Positions 1 to 11,215 of a stretch of 23,878 nt of DNA are shown piece by piece; the stretch's first letter is position 1; each line of letters begins with the position of its first letter. A model generated the notes under the pieces. The model did no database searches and was not told the origin of the DNA. It saw only the letters and a program-made list of their open reading frames with translations. Location: positions 1 to 23,878 of the forward strand of contig JBNGIO010001763.1 of NCBI GenBank assembly GCA_049999805.1. Reading direction: 5' to 3'. This DNA comes from Folioceros fuciformis. Taxonomy: Eukaryota; Anthocerotophyta; Anthocerotopsida; Anthocerotales. The position numbers were made by a program, and so were the translations under genes.

Positions 1-1
1 G

Positions 2-1208
2 GCTGGCCTGATCGGAGCCTTTCCGTCCGGCTTGAGCGCCCGCGGCCACGCCGAGGATGGCTCCAGCTCCGGGTTCTGCTTCGGCTCCGGCTCCAGCTCC
101 AGCTCCGCGTTGGATGCCTCCCATTGGTCCAAGAGCCTTGTGTCATCTGGAAGAAGCCAGCCATGGCGGGGGCTGAGGCGGCACAGCCACGGGGAGAAGC
201 TCATCTTGCGGCAGTGGCATGGGGAAGGAAACCGAGCACTCGCTGGGGATGCATTCGGAAGCCCCGGCTCCGGGGATGGGAGCGGTTTGGACTCCCCCAG
301 CCCGAGCAGCAGCAGCAGTACGAGCACGAGCACCTTGGCGTCTAAGTCGGACGACACCTTCTGCATCATCGAGGGGAGGGATACCGTGCGGGACTTCGCG
401 CAGTTGCAGCTGCAGGAGATTCGGGACAACATCAATAGTCGGCGCAACAAGATCTTTCTGCTCATGGAAGAGGTGCGGAGGCTGCGGATTCAGCTGCGGA
501 TCAAGAGCGAGGAGGCCAGTGTACAAGATACCAAGGGAGTCGAGGAGGAGGAGCTCACGTTCACCTCCTCCATCCCCTTCCTTCCCCCGCTTACTTCCTC
601 CACGCTGCAGCAGTACTACGCCACCTGCTTCGGGCTCGTCTCCGGTATCATCCTCTTCGGCGGTCTCCTTGCTCCGGTTTTGGAGCTGAAGCTCGGCTTG
701 GGAGGCACATCGTATGCGGAATTCATTCGAAGCATGCACCTTCCCTCTCAGCTCAGTCAGGTTTGGTGATCATCATCCCTCCTCCGTGATTTCACTTCCC
801 TTCATGGGTACCTGCTCAATGCTTTCCCTCTGCCTGACTGCGTTTCTCGTCCCGTTTCTGCAGGTGGATCCAATTGTGGCATCCTTCTCTGGTGGTGCGG
901 TCGGTGTGATCTCAGCTCTGATGGTGGTGGAGGTGAACAACGTTCGACAGCACGACCACAAGCGCTGCCATTACTGCAGCGGCACAGGATACTTGGCCTG
1001 TGCCCGGTGCTCCGGCTCAGGCTCCGTCCCCTTGTCCCTGCAATCTGAAGACGGTGCCCTTACACCTTCCATGCAGTCCTCTGTTGCAACGACAACCAGA
1101 TGTCCCAACTGCGCGGGAGCAGCCAAGGTCATGTGTCCTACTTGCCTGTGCACTGGCGTTGCCCTGGCAACAGAGCACGATCCCAGAATTGATCCTTTCA
1201 ATGTTTGA
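2..1208 (+). CDS. OR: ORANGE (OR) plastid DnaJ-type zinc-finger protein, 5' partial, two exons
   Basis: ORANGE proteins sit in plastid membranes, stabilise phytoene synthase and promote carotenoid accumulation and chromoplast formation. Exons read 2-760 and 864-1208; the 103-nt intron (761-863) has GT-AG ends and keeps phase 0. The mature part closely matches plant OR: the conserved FCIIEG block (about 350), a basic helical block NKIFLLMEEVRRLR (about 448-487), two membrane segments (about 615-690 and 870-940), then four Cys-rich motifs: CHYCSGTG, CARCSGSG, CPNCAGAA and CPTCLCTG. It ends with an EHDPRIDPF tail typical of the family. The frame is open to the left edge, and its first in-frame ATG falls inside the conserved helical block. 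The true start and transit peptide are therefore upstream of the window. The Ser/Gly-rich N-terminal region is the usual unconserved linker. OR versus its OR-like paralogue cannot be separated here. Confidence 0.93.
761..863 (+). other. Intron of the ORANGE gene
   Basis: GT...TGCAG boundaries join the codon series HLPLSSQ-like before and VDPIVASF after. This exactly restores the continuous membrane region known in ORANGE proteins. The length of 103 nt is typical of the introns found elsewhere in this window. Confidence 0.9.
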
Positions 1209-1586
1209 GAAACTCGGGAATGCAATCCCACTTAGTGTTGGCCACCAGCATGGCTGGAACTCTTTGTTTTTGTAGGATATCAAGGCTTTGTGGATGTGGT
1301 TGGAGACCGTCCGGTGTCCTCTTTCTCTGTCTCTGTGAGGATGGAAGGATGGGTATGTATCTCCTTTGTACGTTGTATTGATTTGGCTGAATCTCGGAAG
1401 AGAGCAGCAGCAGAAAGAGTTGTTTGGCTTTTGTTTTAGCCTTTTAAGAAACGCAAGGCGTCCACCTAATGTTTATTATCCTTTCTGTATCCTTCCGCTC
1501 AATGCAAAGCATGAGAAAGACGGGTAGTGCTTGAGCGCAGTGCGACACTACGGCAAGTTAGCAGAAGCGTGCGGCAAGCGTTGCCA
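1209..1586. other. ORANGE 3' UTR and intergenic spacer
   Basis: No credible coding region is seen. The stretch is T-rich just after the ORANGE stop, with TTTGTA/TTGTA-type elements around 1360-1380 that could act as plant far-upstream polyadenylation elements. No tRNA, repeat or second gene is recognised. Confidence 0.5.
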
Positions 1587-1649
1587 ATGGCAGTAGCCAC
1601 TATGAGTGGGAAGAGACTGTGACGGCGATGCGTGGCTTGGAGAAAAGCG

Positions 1650-3391
1650 ATGTTCTTTCCTGGCAGAGCGAGGAATCAGGCAGGTCCATTCAGCCCAGCT
1701 CGTAACGCAATTATGCTGTGCCGTCAGGCTCTTGCTGCAGGGGCTGAGTACCATTAGATGACCCGGTGTCCCTGAAAGAGGGGTCTGCGGTGAGGCTGAG
1801 GGAGCTGGAGTTGGTCGGGTTGGTTCTGGGCAGCAGTTTGAGTTTGGATGGGGGTCCATTGTTAGTTTCTGCAGAGACACTGGGAAGTGCAGGGCTTAGC
1901 AGGAAATGCGTGACAAGGCTGTTGTTGCGGGAGACGGAGCTCCTGATGTTCACCGTTTCCAGGTTTGTTGCTGGGTTGAAAGCACTGGAGCAGCTTGGGG
2001 TTCAGAGGGATCATTTGGCGGATTTGGTTCAGGCATGTCCGTGTGTGCTATTTCAGGATCTGGAGACGTTACTGACGCCAATGTTGCAGTTCCTTCGAGA
2101 GGTAGGGGTTGAAAGGCATACCGTTGGTGTGCTGTTGAGGTACAATCCTCGACGTGTGTCGCAGGTTCACAACACCAACTTCCGGAGAAACATCGATTTC
2201 CTGCAGTCTTTGGGGTTTTCCAGATCACAGGTTGCAGCTACAGTGAAGGCGAGTCCGCAGATTTTAGTCATGGATATGGTCTATGAGATAAAGCCGAAAA
2301 TCGAGTTTCTGCAGGAGTACGGACTGACAGAAATCGGCATGCGCCGTCTTGTCTTACATGTTCCCAGCATACTTGGTGCTAGTGTGGAGAAAAACCTTTT
2401 GCCCAAAATCAGGTACTTGCAGAGGATTGGCATAAGCAATATAGGAATGGTGCTCTATCGTTTGCCGGGAATTTTCGGCCTGAGTGTTGAGAGGAATGTG
2501 ACACTGAAAGTGACGAAACTAGAAGCTCTGGATCTTTCACCACAGGTCATCCTAGAGCAGTTTCGCGCCATCCTTTGCCTAAGAATTGAGACTACAGAAC
2601 AGAAGATAACGTCTTGTTTCACAGTAGTGGGGTCTCACCAGAAGAAGTTGCTCGGATGCTACGTCGGGCTCCTCATATTTTTGGATACAGCGTTCACAAG
2701 AACCTTATGCCGCAGATTGAAGTTTTACAGGAAATAGGAGTGACCGGAGCAAAGCTTGGGAAGGTGCTTTCAAGTTGTCCAGCGATCATTCAGTGCAGTT
2801 TGGATAAACATCTTCGGCCTTTGATAGTATTTCTGGCAGATATTGGCGTGGTGGGCGATAAGCTACGAAGCCTTGTCACGGTAAAACCAGTCGTGCTAAC
2901 GCTATCTGTTGATAAGAATCTCACGCAGACGCTAGAATTCTTGAAGCATATAGGTTTTGAGGTTGGGACTGCCGCAATGGTAAGGCTTTCACCTGCTGCC
3001 TGACTAATCGAGTAGCGGGTATGAGGGAGCGACTAGCCTGGCTTGTGGAGTCGGGTTTCACCGACGACGAAGCTTGCTCTATGGCAAGGAAACAACCGTC
3101 TATTCTCACTGTTAGCGGTGAGAACATCTCGAAGAAGATGGACTTCCTCACTGAACAAGCCGGCCTTACCAGGAAGCAGATCCTGGAAGTGTGGTCATCT
3201 TGACTTGTGATCTTGAACTCCGCATCAAGCCCAGGGACAGAGTAATTATGTGGCTCAAAGAAACGAGCCGCTTAAAGAAAGATATCAGTATTGAGTTTGT
3301 AATGGGTATGAGCAATGTAAAATTCATATCTAGATTCACTGAAAGGGCCTCTGAAGCCGCAGCATTGTACTACGCATCTGCATCAGGTTGA
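1650..3391 (+). pseudogene. mTERF-family organellar protein gene with four single-base frameshifts
   Basis: mTERF proteins are helical-repeat nucleic-acid-binding proteins acting in plastid or mitochondrial transcription and RNA processing. Many consecutive mTERF repeats are visible, with the typical pattern of a leucine-rich helix, a Pro and an FL or YL ending (for example LLPKIRYLQRIG, LMPQIEVLQEIG, RLAWLVESGF). They span four reading-frame switches, all in the same direction (one base missing each): near 1746-1750, 2612-2614, 2998-3001 and 3189-3192. Between the switches the frames are open. ATG 1650 begins an Arg/Ala-rich, acid-poor stretch resembling an organelle targeting peptide. The same frame also opens at ATG 1587 but is cut by TGA at 1620-1622. 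Restoring one base at each site would give one continuous repeat protein ending at TGA 3389-3391. No intron of plausible size explains the shifts. It may be a young pseudogene or locally wrong sequence. Confidence 0.8.
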
Positions 3392-3966
3392 AGGCAGCAT
3401 TGTCTTGTCGCCTGTGGTTAGATGTCACGCTCAAAGCTACGCATTCCAGCTCACGCGGCTCCTGAACTTCACGTGACATACCGAACGCTTCTTGAACGTT
3501 TTTCTCCGTTTCACTTAAATGCTCCCTTGCTCATGTAAACTTGATGTTCAGTCTGATCTCTGTTGTTTCCTGACGGTGGTTCGTAAAGTAACGGGTACAG
3601 GTTCTCTGGCATGGAAAAAATTGTACAGGGTTAGGGCCCTCGAATACCCCGGCAGATTTTCCCAAGTTTGGGTATCCGCAAGATAACAAAGTGCTGGCCA
3701 TTATCGTCCATACAACTGAACGTTTGTCGTCGGTAGTGCGAATCGCAACTCAGTGCAGTAACGAGCACTATCTAGAGTGTATGGAACAAACCGGTTCATC
3801 TGTGTTGGGCTGTCTACAATCTTCAGACGACACTCAGGATGACTTACCACAAGGAGCATCCGAGAGAAAAAACACGCTCGGAAACTTCGCATGTAACTCT
3901 AGTTTACATTGTGCACCCAAAAAACATGGGCTACTAGTTACAACATGTAGGCCTCCACGTGCGCAT
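3392..3966. other. Convergent 3' intergenic region between mTERF and BRR2
   Basis: Both flanking genes end here, tail to tail. No coding sequence with family resemblance is seen; the short reading frames at 3691-4077 (+) mostly run antisense into the BRR2 end. It probably holds the two 3' UTRs. No structured RNA or repeat was recognised. Confidence 0.5.
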
Positions 3967-6900
3967 CTACTCCTCCATCGGCTTGGCATCCTCCTCATCT
4001 TCCGCGGCTTCCTTCACGTCAATCGTAAATTCATACTCTTGATCACAGCCGAGATAGGCATCACACATGAAATATAGCGTGTAGGTCTTCTTCCCTACAT
4101 CTGATGGCGCTGTGAATTCCAACTTCACTTTAGCTTTCCGCTGCAACGACACTCGTTTAATAGCAAGTAGTTGATTGCCCTTTGGTTCACCGACCACAAG
4201 CCACCAACCCTCCTCCTTGGGCTTGGGAAAACGAGGAGCATCTACAGGACCCAGATCTTGCCGACCCTCAAGTTCTCTTTCCAGAGATACCACTAATGTC
4301 ACTGTGTCTCCTGTTGAGATGTCATCACTGTCTAGCACATCATAGGCTAGATCAATATTCGGAAACCGATTGCAAACTCGTGCAATATCCAGTAGCTGAC
4401 TGTCTGACATCTGCAGAAGTTCCCGCCGCTCTTCATCCTCCATCTCAATCAAGTCAAAAACAGTCTCGACAGGTTTTCCTGGATTTTCAGTACACCTCCT
4501 GGCGAGATCCTTTGTAAAATGAGGAAGCTGTAACAGCAGTGAGTCGCGTTCCCAGAGGCCCTGAGTGACCATTTGACTCAGCTCCATGGCAGCTAAAGCA
4601 GGATTTAACCAACCACTGCTTGATATGACATCAACCATTGCTTGCAGCAACCTACTGGCATCTAGCAAGATTTGCCGCTGATCCAAGGCCAAATTACCAG
4701 TTACTCCATGCCTCGAGAAATGTGCCTGCAAGAGTGCATTGGCCTTCACATGAGGGTCAGTGTACTTAGGCTTATCCATTGAGAATCGTTGATGGTTGAT
4801 CAACTTCCGCACCATCTCTTCTTCCCCTGGCCTCATCGGTAGCCGGGAATACTCTGATGCTGATGCTAGAATCTCCAAGAGACCTTTCAACTTTGTCTTG
4901 GCTGTTAACGACGAACTGAACAACTCAATGGTGGTATAGCTGATATAATAGTAAGCCGCAATCATTCCGAGATTCAGAGGAGACAAGTCCATATCATCTT
5001 CAATAGCCACGCACTTACTTGCCTCCAAGTCTGCGAGTTTCGTCTCTACAAGCTCAGAAAGATGGTCTGACAAGTGCCTGTGACTCACACCCTGCAGATT
5101 GTAGTAATTTGGATTCTGTGTGAGCCTGCGGTACATCAGGGTCCAGGTCAAGTAATCAACTGCATCCTGCTTGTTCTCGATTGTGCGAACCACAACCTCT
5201 GCATTCAGATGGTCATGAAGGAAATGATCTAAGTGACTTTCCACTGGAAATGGCTCGTACAAGAACTTCTTGTAGTACTCTTTACGAGGAGCATGACACA
5301 AAATGACACACTTTCCAGTGTCATCCAGTAAAGGTCTGCTTGCTCTACCCATCATCTGCAAAAGATCCGTGATTGGATAATCTGTATGAGCATTCTCTCT
5401 GCCATCATAATACTGGGTACCCATAACCACAACTAGGTGCGCAGATATCGTCATCCCCCAACACATACTGCTACTCGCAACACAAAGCTGTATAGCTCCA
5501 GCATCAAAGAGCTGGGTGACAACTTCCTGCTCGGATGCAGACAGGCCCTCATGAAGATAGCCTACTCCATGACTCAGGGCATGCTCAAGAGCATCATCCT
5601 TGAATTTCTCCAAAAAAGGTGCCAAGTCTTCTGCAGTGCACTGCAAAAACTGTGATTTACCTCCACCATCAGCTGTTGCATAAGTGACAAGATCAACAGC
5701 CGTCAATCTAGCATGTTTGCGGGTAGGGACAAAGACGATGGCTGGCTTGCCCCCTTTGGCATGCTGCAAAATCGACGTATAGGTTGGCTTAGTCATAGCC
5801 TGCATGCGAGCTTCAAAGTTTGCAATATCCACTCCTTGGATATGGATTTCCAGAGGGACCGGCCTCACACCAGGTGGGAAATTGAACAACCCGTGTGAAC
5901 TGGCCCCAATCCACTCCCCAAGATCCTTCGCATTTGCCAAGGAGGTTGACAGAGCCACAACTCGAATCTTGCTATCTGTATGGCTTGCAATGTAACGCAT
6001 TCTTGACACGATTACCTCAAGCACTGGACCACCCTCACCTCCAATAAGATGCAGCTCATCAACAATAAATAGGCTCACTTGTTGCACATGCTTTCTTTGC
6101 TTCCAACGTCTAGAAAGAACATCCCACCTTTCAGGAGTGCTGATCACAATCTGGCCCTTCTCCAACAGCTTCAGATCCGTGGCAGTTTCACCTGTGAGCT
6201 CCACCACACGAACCCCTAGGCCAAGACCAAACTTCTGCTCCCAATCCCTGAATCGCTCCTTGGCTAGAGCTTCCACAGGCGCAATATACACACACCGAGA
6301 CCCACCATTGTCAGGGGCCTTTTGCAACATCCTCAACACAGCAAACTCTGCACAAATAGTCTTTCCACTACCAGTTGGGGCACCTACTAGCACATTATCA
6401 TCAGTGTTGTAGAGGACAGTGAAAACCTGTGTTTGGATGGGATTGAAGTGCTTGAACTTGTGGTACAGGGCTTCATACGCAGGATTCCGAAGGGCAGATA
6501 CGGGCAAGGGCTGCAAGTCTAGAAGCTCAGTTGGTGGAGGGTATTTCTCAGGAAGAATTAGGTGACGGAAGGGAACAGGGAGCACAGTCTGTGCACCAAG
6601 CCACTTATCAGACACAACCCGGATGAAATACTGAGGAGGCATAGGTTCGTAAATCGGCACTGTGAAGCTAAGATGGTGGTCGTCTTCTATGTACTGCATC
6701 TTCAACAAAAAGTACTCATGATGCAAAATATCCTCACCATCATTATCCTCCACAATAACCCAAAAAGGTTCGACGTACCCATGGACCTTCTCATCCCACT
6801 GAAAATCGGGAATAATAGTGAGGTCGATCTTCAAAACAGATCTTGTTATGGGCTGCACATGAGCAAGCTCCAGCTCTAGCTTTGGAAACTGATGGATGTA

Positions 6901-9900
6901 CCTGTGCAGTGTCTTGCCCATCTTGGGAAACGATATAAGCTCTCCAATCTCTTGAGATGATAAATCATAATATCGTTCCCATGCCAGGTCTTTCTTCTCG
7001 ATCTTGATCAGAATGTCCATAGGGATACCCTTAAATTGCCGCAAAGGTGTCTGACTATTCCACATACGCTTCTGGACCATTTTGCACAAGTTGAGAGCTT
7101 TCTCAGCCAGTTGAGCCCAGCCTCGTTTCAACACAATCTCAAACAAACCCCTCATCAATCGCCCAGCACTCTGGGTAATAAAGACCATGTCTGATGTAAG
7201 AGATAACCCCTCCAGCTTCAGCTGTGATGTGTAAGCCTGCAAGAGCACATTGATTTTGGCACTTGGCTCTTCCAAGCTTTCCTTCACGGGTATCGGTACT
7301 CTGTCCAACAACTTCGCCAGCTCCATTTTCTCTTCCTCACGTACAATTACAAACTTGAATTCTTCACTCAGAGAGAACAATCTGCAGAGTTCAATTTCTC
7401 CCATAGTAGGCTTCAAATGCTCATTGTAAGTTGCCATGGTACCATGGCTGATGTAATAGTAGCTGGAAATACGACCCAAGTCAGTCACCTGAAAGTAACC
7501 ACTTTTGCGATCATATTTTGTCAGATTGTTCTTATCCAGGATGGAAGCTGCTGAGTGAATTAAGTCTGCACGTCTCTCTTCTAGTTCTGGATCCTTCTCC
7601 CGAGCATCCACGCTCACTCCATACAGCGTGGGATTCCGGGCCATCCTTATATACAAATACGTATAACCTAGCCAAGCACAAGCTTCACGGGCATTTTGAA
7701 CACTTCCCAGCACAATCTCAGCATTCAGGTTGTCTGCAAGCCTTGATATGTACTGACTCTCAATAGGTAGCTGCTGGTTCATGAGAGAGAGATAATACTG
7801 CAGCTCACTGTGGCCAGTGATGATAATCCCCTCGCCATAAGTGTCAAACTGTGGGCGACCAGCACGACCAAGCATTTGCATGACATCCAAGGGGCTCAGC
7901 TCCGTCCAGCTTCCTTTCTCAGGATTGTAGATTTGAGTGCCCTTGATAATGACAGTATGGGCAGGAAGGTTCACACCCCACGCAAGTGTAGCTGTTGACA
8001 CAAGCACTTGAATATGGCCATCGGCAAACAAATCCTCCACCAGAGTCCTGTCGGACCTTGCCATGCCTGCGTGATGTATAGCAAAGCCATACGGTAACAG
8101 ATCCCTCAAATCATGACTCTTCACCCCCTCTGACTCAGTCTGCAAGATTTCTCGGCTAGCACTATCCTCCTTCAGAAAACGTCCCATGGTATCATTCCCT
8201 AGGGCAGTATCTCGGATGAGACGGGCCGTTTTTGCTGTCTCCTTCCTGGAATGCACAAAAATGAGCACCTGGTGCTTGCCTGCAACTTCCATCACCTTCT
8301 CATGGCACACTTCATTCATGGCCTGGAATCTTTGAAGAGGCTTCTTGATAGTGATACCAATGTATTGTTGAGCCAGAGGGCAAGGGCGGTAACTGTTATC
8401 AAAATGAAACAACCCCTTGTTCTTGTCTACCCGAAGAAAGAGAGCTACATCCTCGTAGTTTGGAAGGGTGGCTGATAAACCAACGAGTCGGATAAGCTCT
8501 TGAGTGGTTTCAATCTGCCTAACAGTTCGTGCCACAATACTTTCAAGTACAGGCCCCCTGTTATCATGAAGCAAATGAATCTCATCGATAATGAGCAACT
8601 TCACAAGCTGTGTATATGTCCTGTCGCCAGACTTGCGAGTAATGATATCCCATTTTTCAGGAGTTGTGACAATAATCTGGGTCTCCTCGATCTGCTGGCG
8701 AGATAGAGTTTGATCCCCAGTGAGCTCCCTCACAACCACTTTATATTCCTTGAGTCTGTTTGAGAAATTCTGCACCAACTCCGAGACCAATGCCTTCATT
8801 GGTGCAACATAGACAATCTTGAAACCATTGAGGTCAATCTTGCCATCCTCGCCTGTCTTCAGCCGGATTTCATGCAGCATGGCAAGCATGGCCACATTTG
8901 TCTTACCAGCACCCGTTGGTGCACAAAGAAGCAGGTTCTCTGGTGTGAACAGCGCTGCTTCATATACTCTGCTTTGCACTCGGTTCAATGTTTTCATACC
9001 AGCAAATGCAGGTTGAGCCCATTCAGGCATTTCAGAGATCTTCACAAGCTCCTCTCCATCAGCCATAGGCTTGGGTCTGATAGCAGGCACATGGACTTCT
9101 TCGTAACCCTTCTTCGTAGCCCTGTATGACCCTTGAGGCAGCTCACACCTTTTGTTTGCCATGAGGAACCCACCCTGATGAAAAGAGAGTTGTTCGAGAT
9201 TGAGCAACTGACGCTGCCCCTTGGTCCAACCACTATCGATGACACCCTCTCTCTCAGGTTGCCGCCCTTTCTCAACATCAGCCCCATCATCCCTCAGCTT
9301 CCTGGCTTCCTCTCGGATACTCCTTTCCAGATTCCTCTGTCTCTCCTTCGCAGTAGCTCGAGTGGCATGAAGTTGCTCGAGTATGGCAGAGAGTGCAGAA
9401 CCCCCTTCCATCATTTCTTCCTCGATCTTCTTCCTCTGGTTATCATCCTCAGCTCGTGCAAGCCGCGTGCACCAAACCACCTTAAGCCTGTTCCTCAGCA
9501 ACAGCTTAATAAGGTCAAACTTGTCATACTGCAGCAACATCACAAGCCGGTTCTCTGCTGTCACAAGGCGATTCTCCGGTTCAGCATCATCACCTTCGGC
9601 CAAAATCTTCAAGACTTCTTCCGCTAGCTTCTGACTCTGCTGGGGATCAATATCTCCATACGCCTGCGATATCTTGCGTTGCAGCCAGTAAGCATCGATA
9701 TCCTGCACATTCAAACCCTCATCGGCCTCCTCCATCTCCTCCTCATCCACTTGCCCCATCTGCATGGCAGCAGCGTCCCGGGTGTCCTGGCCATCCTCGT
9801 CACCATCACTATCCTCTTGTACCTCATCCAAATCATCTTCTTCCTCTTCTTCCTCCTCCTCAAACTCAACAGCCACTCCAATGTCATCGTCCAGGGCCTC

Positions 9901-10527
9901 TCCTGCACCCCCCACTCCCGCAGCCTCTCCAGGTTCATGGTAATCGCTGATCCGCTTTCCAATACTCACAAGATCCGCAAACAACTCCGTCGACAGGGAG
10001 TTCAACAGCGTCTCTATCTCCTTCTTCTTATCCGGATCTTTCAACTTATCATTCTTCAACACCGCCAGGACCTCATCCGCTGCGCCTCTCAAAATATCCT
10101 GTGGGTGGTCCCCAAACTGCTGCTGTATGGTACTCAAAAGGTGCTCGTAAGCTGCCCTCGTCTCCTTCGTCTTAGGCCTGTACATTCCATCGTCCACAAT
10201 CGACAAGACACTTTCATCCTGACCTCCCCGCTGCCTCTTGCTGGGCTTCTTAGGGACGTCCACCGCAGCCTTCTCCTTCTCCTTCAAGGCTCTTTTGTTC
10301 CTCGCCTTCACCAACTTGTCATCCAGCTCCTGTGGCCGTCCATGGTATGCTCTGTCCCCAAAATGCCTCGGCTCTATCTTTCCCCACAAACTCTCCGGCT
10401 CTCCAGTCGGTTCATGAGTGTCTCTCGGTCTGGTGTCCGTGGTGAGCACCAAGCTGGAATTTGCCCTGTACTCATATTGCTTAAACCGGGCATGCGCCTC
10501 TGCTCCTCCACCCAAATGAGCCGCCAT
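3967..10527 (-). CDS. BRR2: BRR2 / DExH12 U5 snRNP Ski2-like RNA helicase, intronless
   Basis: BRR2 is the U5 snRNP ATPase that unwinds U4/U6 to activate the spliceosome in the nucleus. The 2186 aa length is close to yeast and human Brr2. In order: basic NLS-like segment (about residues 78-101), acidic tract (about 219-248), PWI-like helical region (about 276-365), then two helicase cassettes each followed by a Sec63 unit. Cassette 1 shows APTGAGKT (about 535-543), DEIH (about 648), SAT in LSATLPN and QMLGRAGRP. Cassette 2 shows GAPTGSGKT (about 1380-1388), DELH (about 1490), STS instead of SAT and QMMGRASRP. This fits the family rule that cassette 1 is active and cassette 2 is a regulatory pseudo-helicase. 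ATG 10527 begins [20 protein letters not shown], a typical plant BRR2 start. There is no intron across 6.5 kb. The gene is divergent from the PPR gene. Confidence 0.97.
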   Translation of the reverse strand: MAAHLGGGAEAHARFKQYEYRANSSLVLTTDTRPRDTHEPTGEPESLWGKIEPRHFGDRAYHGRPQELDDKLVKARNKRALKEKEKAAVDVPKKPSKRQRGGQDESVLSIVDDGMYRPKTKETRAAYEHLLSTIQQQFGDHPQDILRGAADEVLAVLKNDKLKDPDKKKEIETLLNSLSTELFADLVSIGKRISDYHEPGEAAGVGGAGEALDDDIGVAVEFEEEEEEEEDDLDEVQEDSDGDEDGQDTRDAAAMQMGQVDEEEMEEADEGLNVQDIDAYWLQRKISQAYGDIDPQQSQKLAEEVLKILAEGDDAEPENRLVTAENRLVMLLQYDKFDLIKLLLRNRLKVVWCTRLARAEDDNQRKKIEEEMMEGGSALSAILEQLHATRATAKERQRNLERSIREEARKLRDDGADVEKGRQPEREGVIDSGWTKGQRQLLNLEQLSFHQGGFLMANKRCELPQGSYRATKKGYEEVHVPAIRPKPMADGEELVKISEMPEWAQPAFAGMKTLNRVQSRVYEAALFTPENLLLCAPTGAGKTNVAMLAMLHEIRLKTGEDGKIDLNGFKIVYVAPMKALVSELVQNFSNRLKEYKVVVRELTGDQTLSRQQIEETQIIVTTPEKWDIITRKSGDRTYTQLVKLLIIDEIHLLHDNRGPVLESIVARTVRQIETTQELIRLVGLSATLPNYEDVALFLRVDKNKGLFHFDNSYRPCPLAQQYIGITIKKPLQRFQAMNEVCHEKVMEVAGKHQVLIFVHSRKETAKTARLIRDTALGNDTMGRFLKEDSASREILQTESEGVKSHDLRDLLPYGFAIHHAGMARSDRTLVEDLFADGHIQVLVSTATLAWGVNLPAHTVIIKGTQIYNPEKGSWTELSPLDVMQMLGRAGRPQFDTYGEGIIITGHSELQYYLSLMNQQLPIESQYISRLADNLNAEIVLGSVQNAREACAWLGYTYLYIRMARNPTLYGVSVDAREKDPELEERRADLIHSAASILDKNNLTKYDRKSGYFQVTDLGRISSYYYISHGTMATYNEHLKPTMGEIELCRLFSLSEEFKFVIVREEEKMELAKLLDRVPIPVKESLEEPSAKINVLLQAYTSQLKLEGLSLTSDMVFITQSAGRLMRGLFEIVLKRGWAQLAEKALNLCKMVQKRMWNSQTPLRQFKGIPMDILIKIEKKDLAWERYYDLSSQEIGELISFPKMGKTLHRYIHQFPKLELELAHVQPITRSVLKIDLTIIPDFQWDEKVHGYVEPFWVIVEDNDGEDILHHEYFLLKMQYIEDDHHLSFTVPIYEPMPPQYFIRVVSDKWLGAQTVLPVPFRHLILPEKYPPPTELLDLQPLPVSALRNPAYEALYHKFKHFNPIQTQVFTVLYNTDDNVLVGAPTGSGKTICAEFAVLRMLQKAPDNGGSRCVYIAPVEALAKERFRDWEQKFGLGLGVRVVELTGETATDLKLLEKGQIVISTPERWDVLSRRWKQRKHVQQVSLFIVDELHLIGGEGGPVLEVIVSRMRYIASHTDSKIRVVALSTSLANAKDLGEWIGASSHGLFNFPPGVRPVPLEIHIQGVDIANFEARMQAMTKPTYTSILQHAKGGKPAIVFVPTRKHARLTAVDLVTYATADGGGKSQFLQCTAEDLAPFLEKFKDDALEHALSHGVGYLHEGLSASEQEVVTQLFDAGAIQLCVASSSMCWGMTISAHLVVVMGTQYYDGRENAHTDYPITDLLQMMGRASRPLLDDTGKCVILCHAPRKEYYKKFLYEPFPVESHLDHFLHDHLNAEVVVRTIENKQDAVDYLTWTLMYRRLTQNPNYYNLQGVSHRHLSDHLSELVETKLADLEASKCVAIEDDMDLSPLNLGMIAAYYYISYTTIELFSSSLTAKTKLKGLLEILASASEYSRLPMRPGEEEMVRKLINHQRFSMDKPKYTDPHVKANALLQAHFSRHGVTGNLALDQRQILLDASRLLQAMVDVISSSGWLNPALAAMELSQMVTQGLWERDSLLLQLPHFTKDLARRCTENPGKPVETVFDLIEMEDEERRELLQMSDSQLLDIARVCNRFPNIDLAYDVLDSDDISTGDTVTLVVSLERELEGRQDLGPVDAPRFPKPKEEGWWLVVGEPKGNQLLAIKRVSLQRKAKVKLEFTAPSDVGKKTYTLYFMCDAYLGCDQEYEFTIDVKEAAEDEEDAKPMEE

Positions 10528-11108
10528 CCTCGGCCCCTACCCACTCGTCCTCTTCTCTTGTTTGTACACTCGCGCTGCGCTACCGCCAGCAACACGTCCT
10601 CCTACACGTAAAACCCTAAGTTTCAGCTCCAACTATGACGCTGCCACCATCTTCTCTACCGTCAGGAAACTTAGGCTCCAGCCTACATGTCCAAACACTG
10701 GCAGCCTTCGGAATGTGTCTTTCGAGACACATCTATCTAAAGACTTCGGGATTAAGCATCCTTCATCCTCCGCTTAGATCGATACTTAGATGGGGTGCCA
10801 AGTACCGTACTTAGGTGGTGTCGCTAAACGGAAGGACGCTGCTCCTTGCAGCCGTTAGTTTGTACCAAGCTTTAGCTTTATTGAGCAAAGTCCCATGATT
10901 CAAGTCGTGAAGAGCCAAGTCCCAATCCGTCTTCCGAATGTTGTACCTGCGCACTCGTGGGTGAACAGTCCGAGTGCCTCAGTAGCTCAATGGAGCTGTC
11001 ACATTCCCGCCCTTTCTCCCGCTTACAAAATTAGGGCTTCTTTTTTCGCCTAGACTACTCTTGGGTTTATGGACGTTGCTGTGTCTATCCGTTTGCCTTG
11101 CCTCCAGC
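10528..11108. promoter_or_regulatory. Divergent promoter region between BRR2 (-) and PPR gene (+)
   Basis: About 580 bp separate the two start codons, so both promoters and 5' UTRs must lie here. An exact telo-box is at 10611-10619, about 84 bp upstream of the BRR2 ATG. A related TTAGGGCTT lies at 11031-11039, upstream of the PPR start. No TATA box near either gene stands out, which is common for housekeeping genes. Shared regulation is inference. Confidence 0.55.
10611..10619. promoter_or_regulatory. Telo-box (AAACCCTAA)
   Basis: This is an exact match to the plant telo-box, an element enriched near the transcription starts of translation, replication and other housekeeping genes and bound by telomere-repeat-binding factors. 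It lies within the presumed 5' region of BRR2. Confidence 0.55.
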
Positions 11109-11215
11109 ATGCCAAATGCCATCACGTGTTGGAGGCTTGCATCATCGGCACAACGCAAGAGGATCGTGGGAGCTGCGAGATTCTTACGGGAAGGTGTTGG
11201 ATGCCAGGAAGTTGA
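11069..11215 (+). other. Upstream ORF overlapping the PPR start
   Basis: ATG 11069 lies in another frame, 40 nt before the PPR ATG, and runs 48 codons to TGA 11213-11215, overlapping the main start. If the mRNA begins upstream of 11069, ribosomes starting here would bypass the PPR start. It is therefore either a repressive uORF or a sign that transcription starts further downstream. Confidence 0.3.

Noticed and set aside
2980-3015. GTAAGG...AG mini-intron to explain the third mTERF frame switch
   Set aside because: The donor fits, but the candidate is only 33-36 nt and a multiple of 3, so it cannot change frame as required; a one-base loss near 2998-3001 restores the repeat exactly.
9679-10611. 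310-codon plus-strand open frame over the BRR2 N-terminus
   Set aside because: It lies antisense to well-conserved BRR2 coding sequence, including the acidic tract; its Leu/Ile-rich translation is the complement of Glu/Asp/Lys codons.
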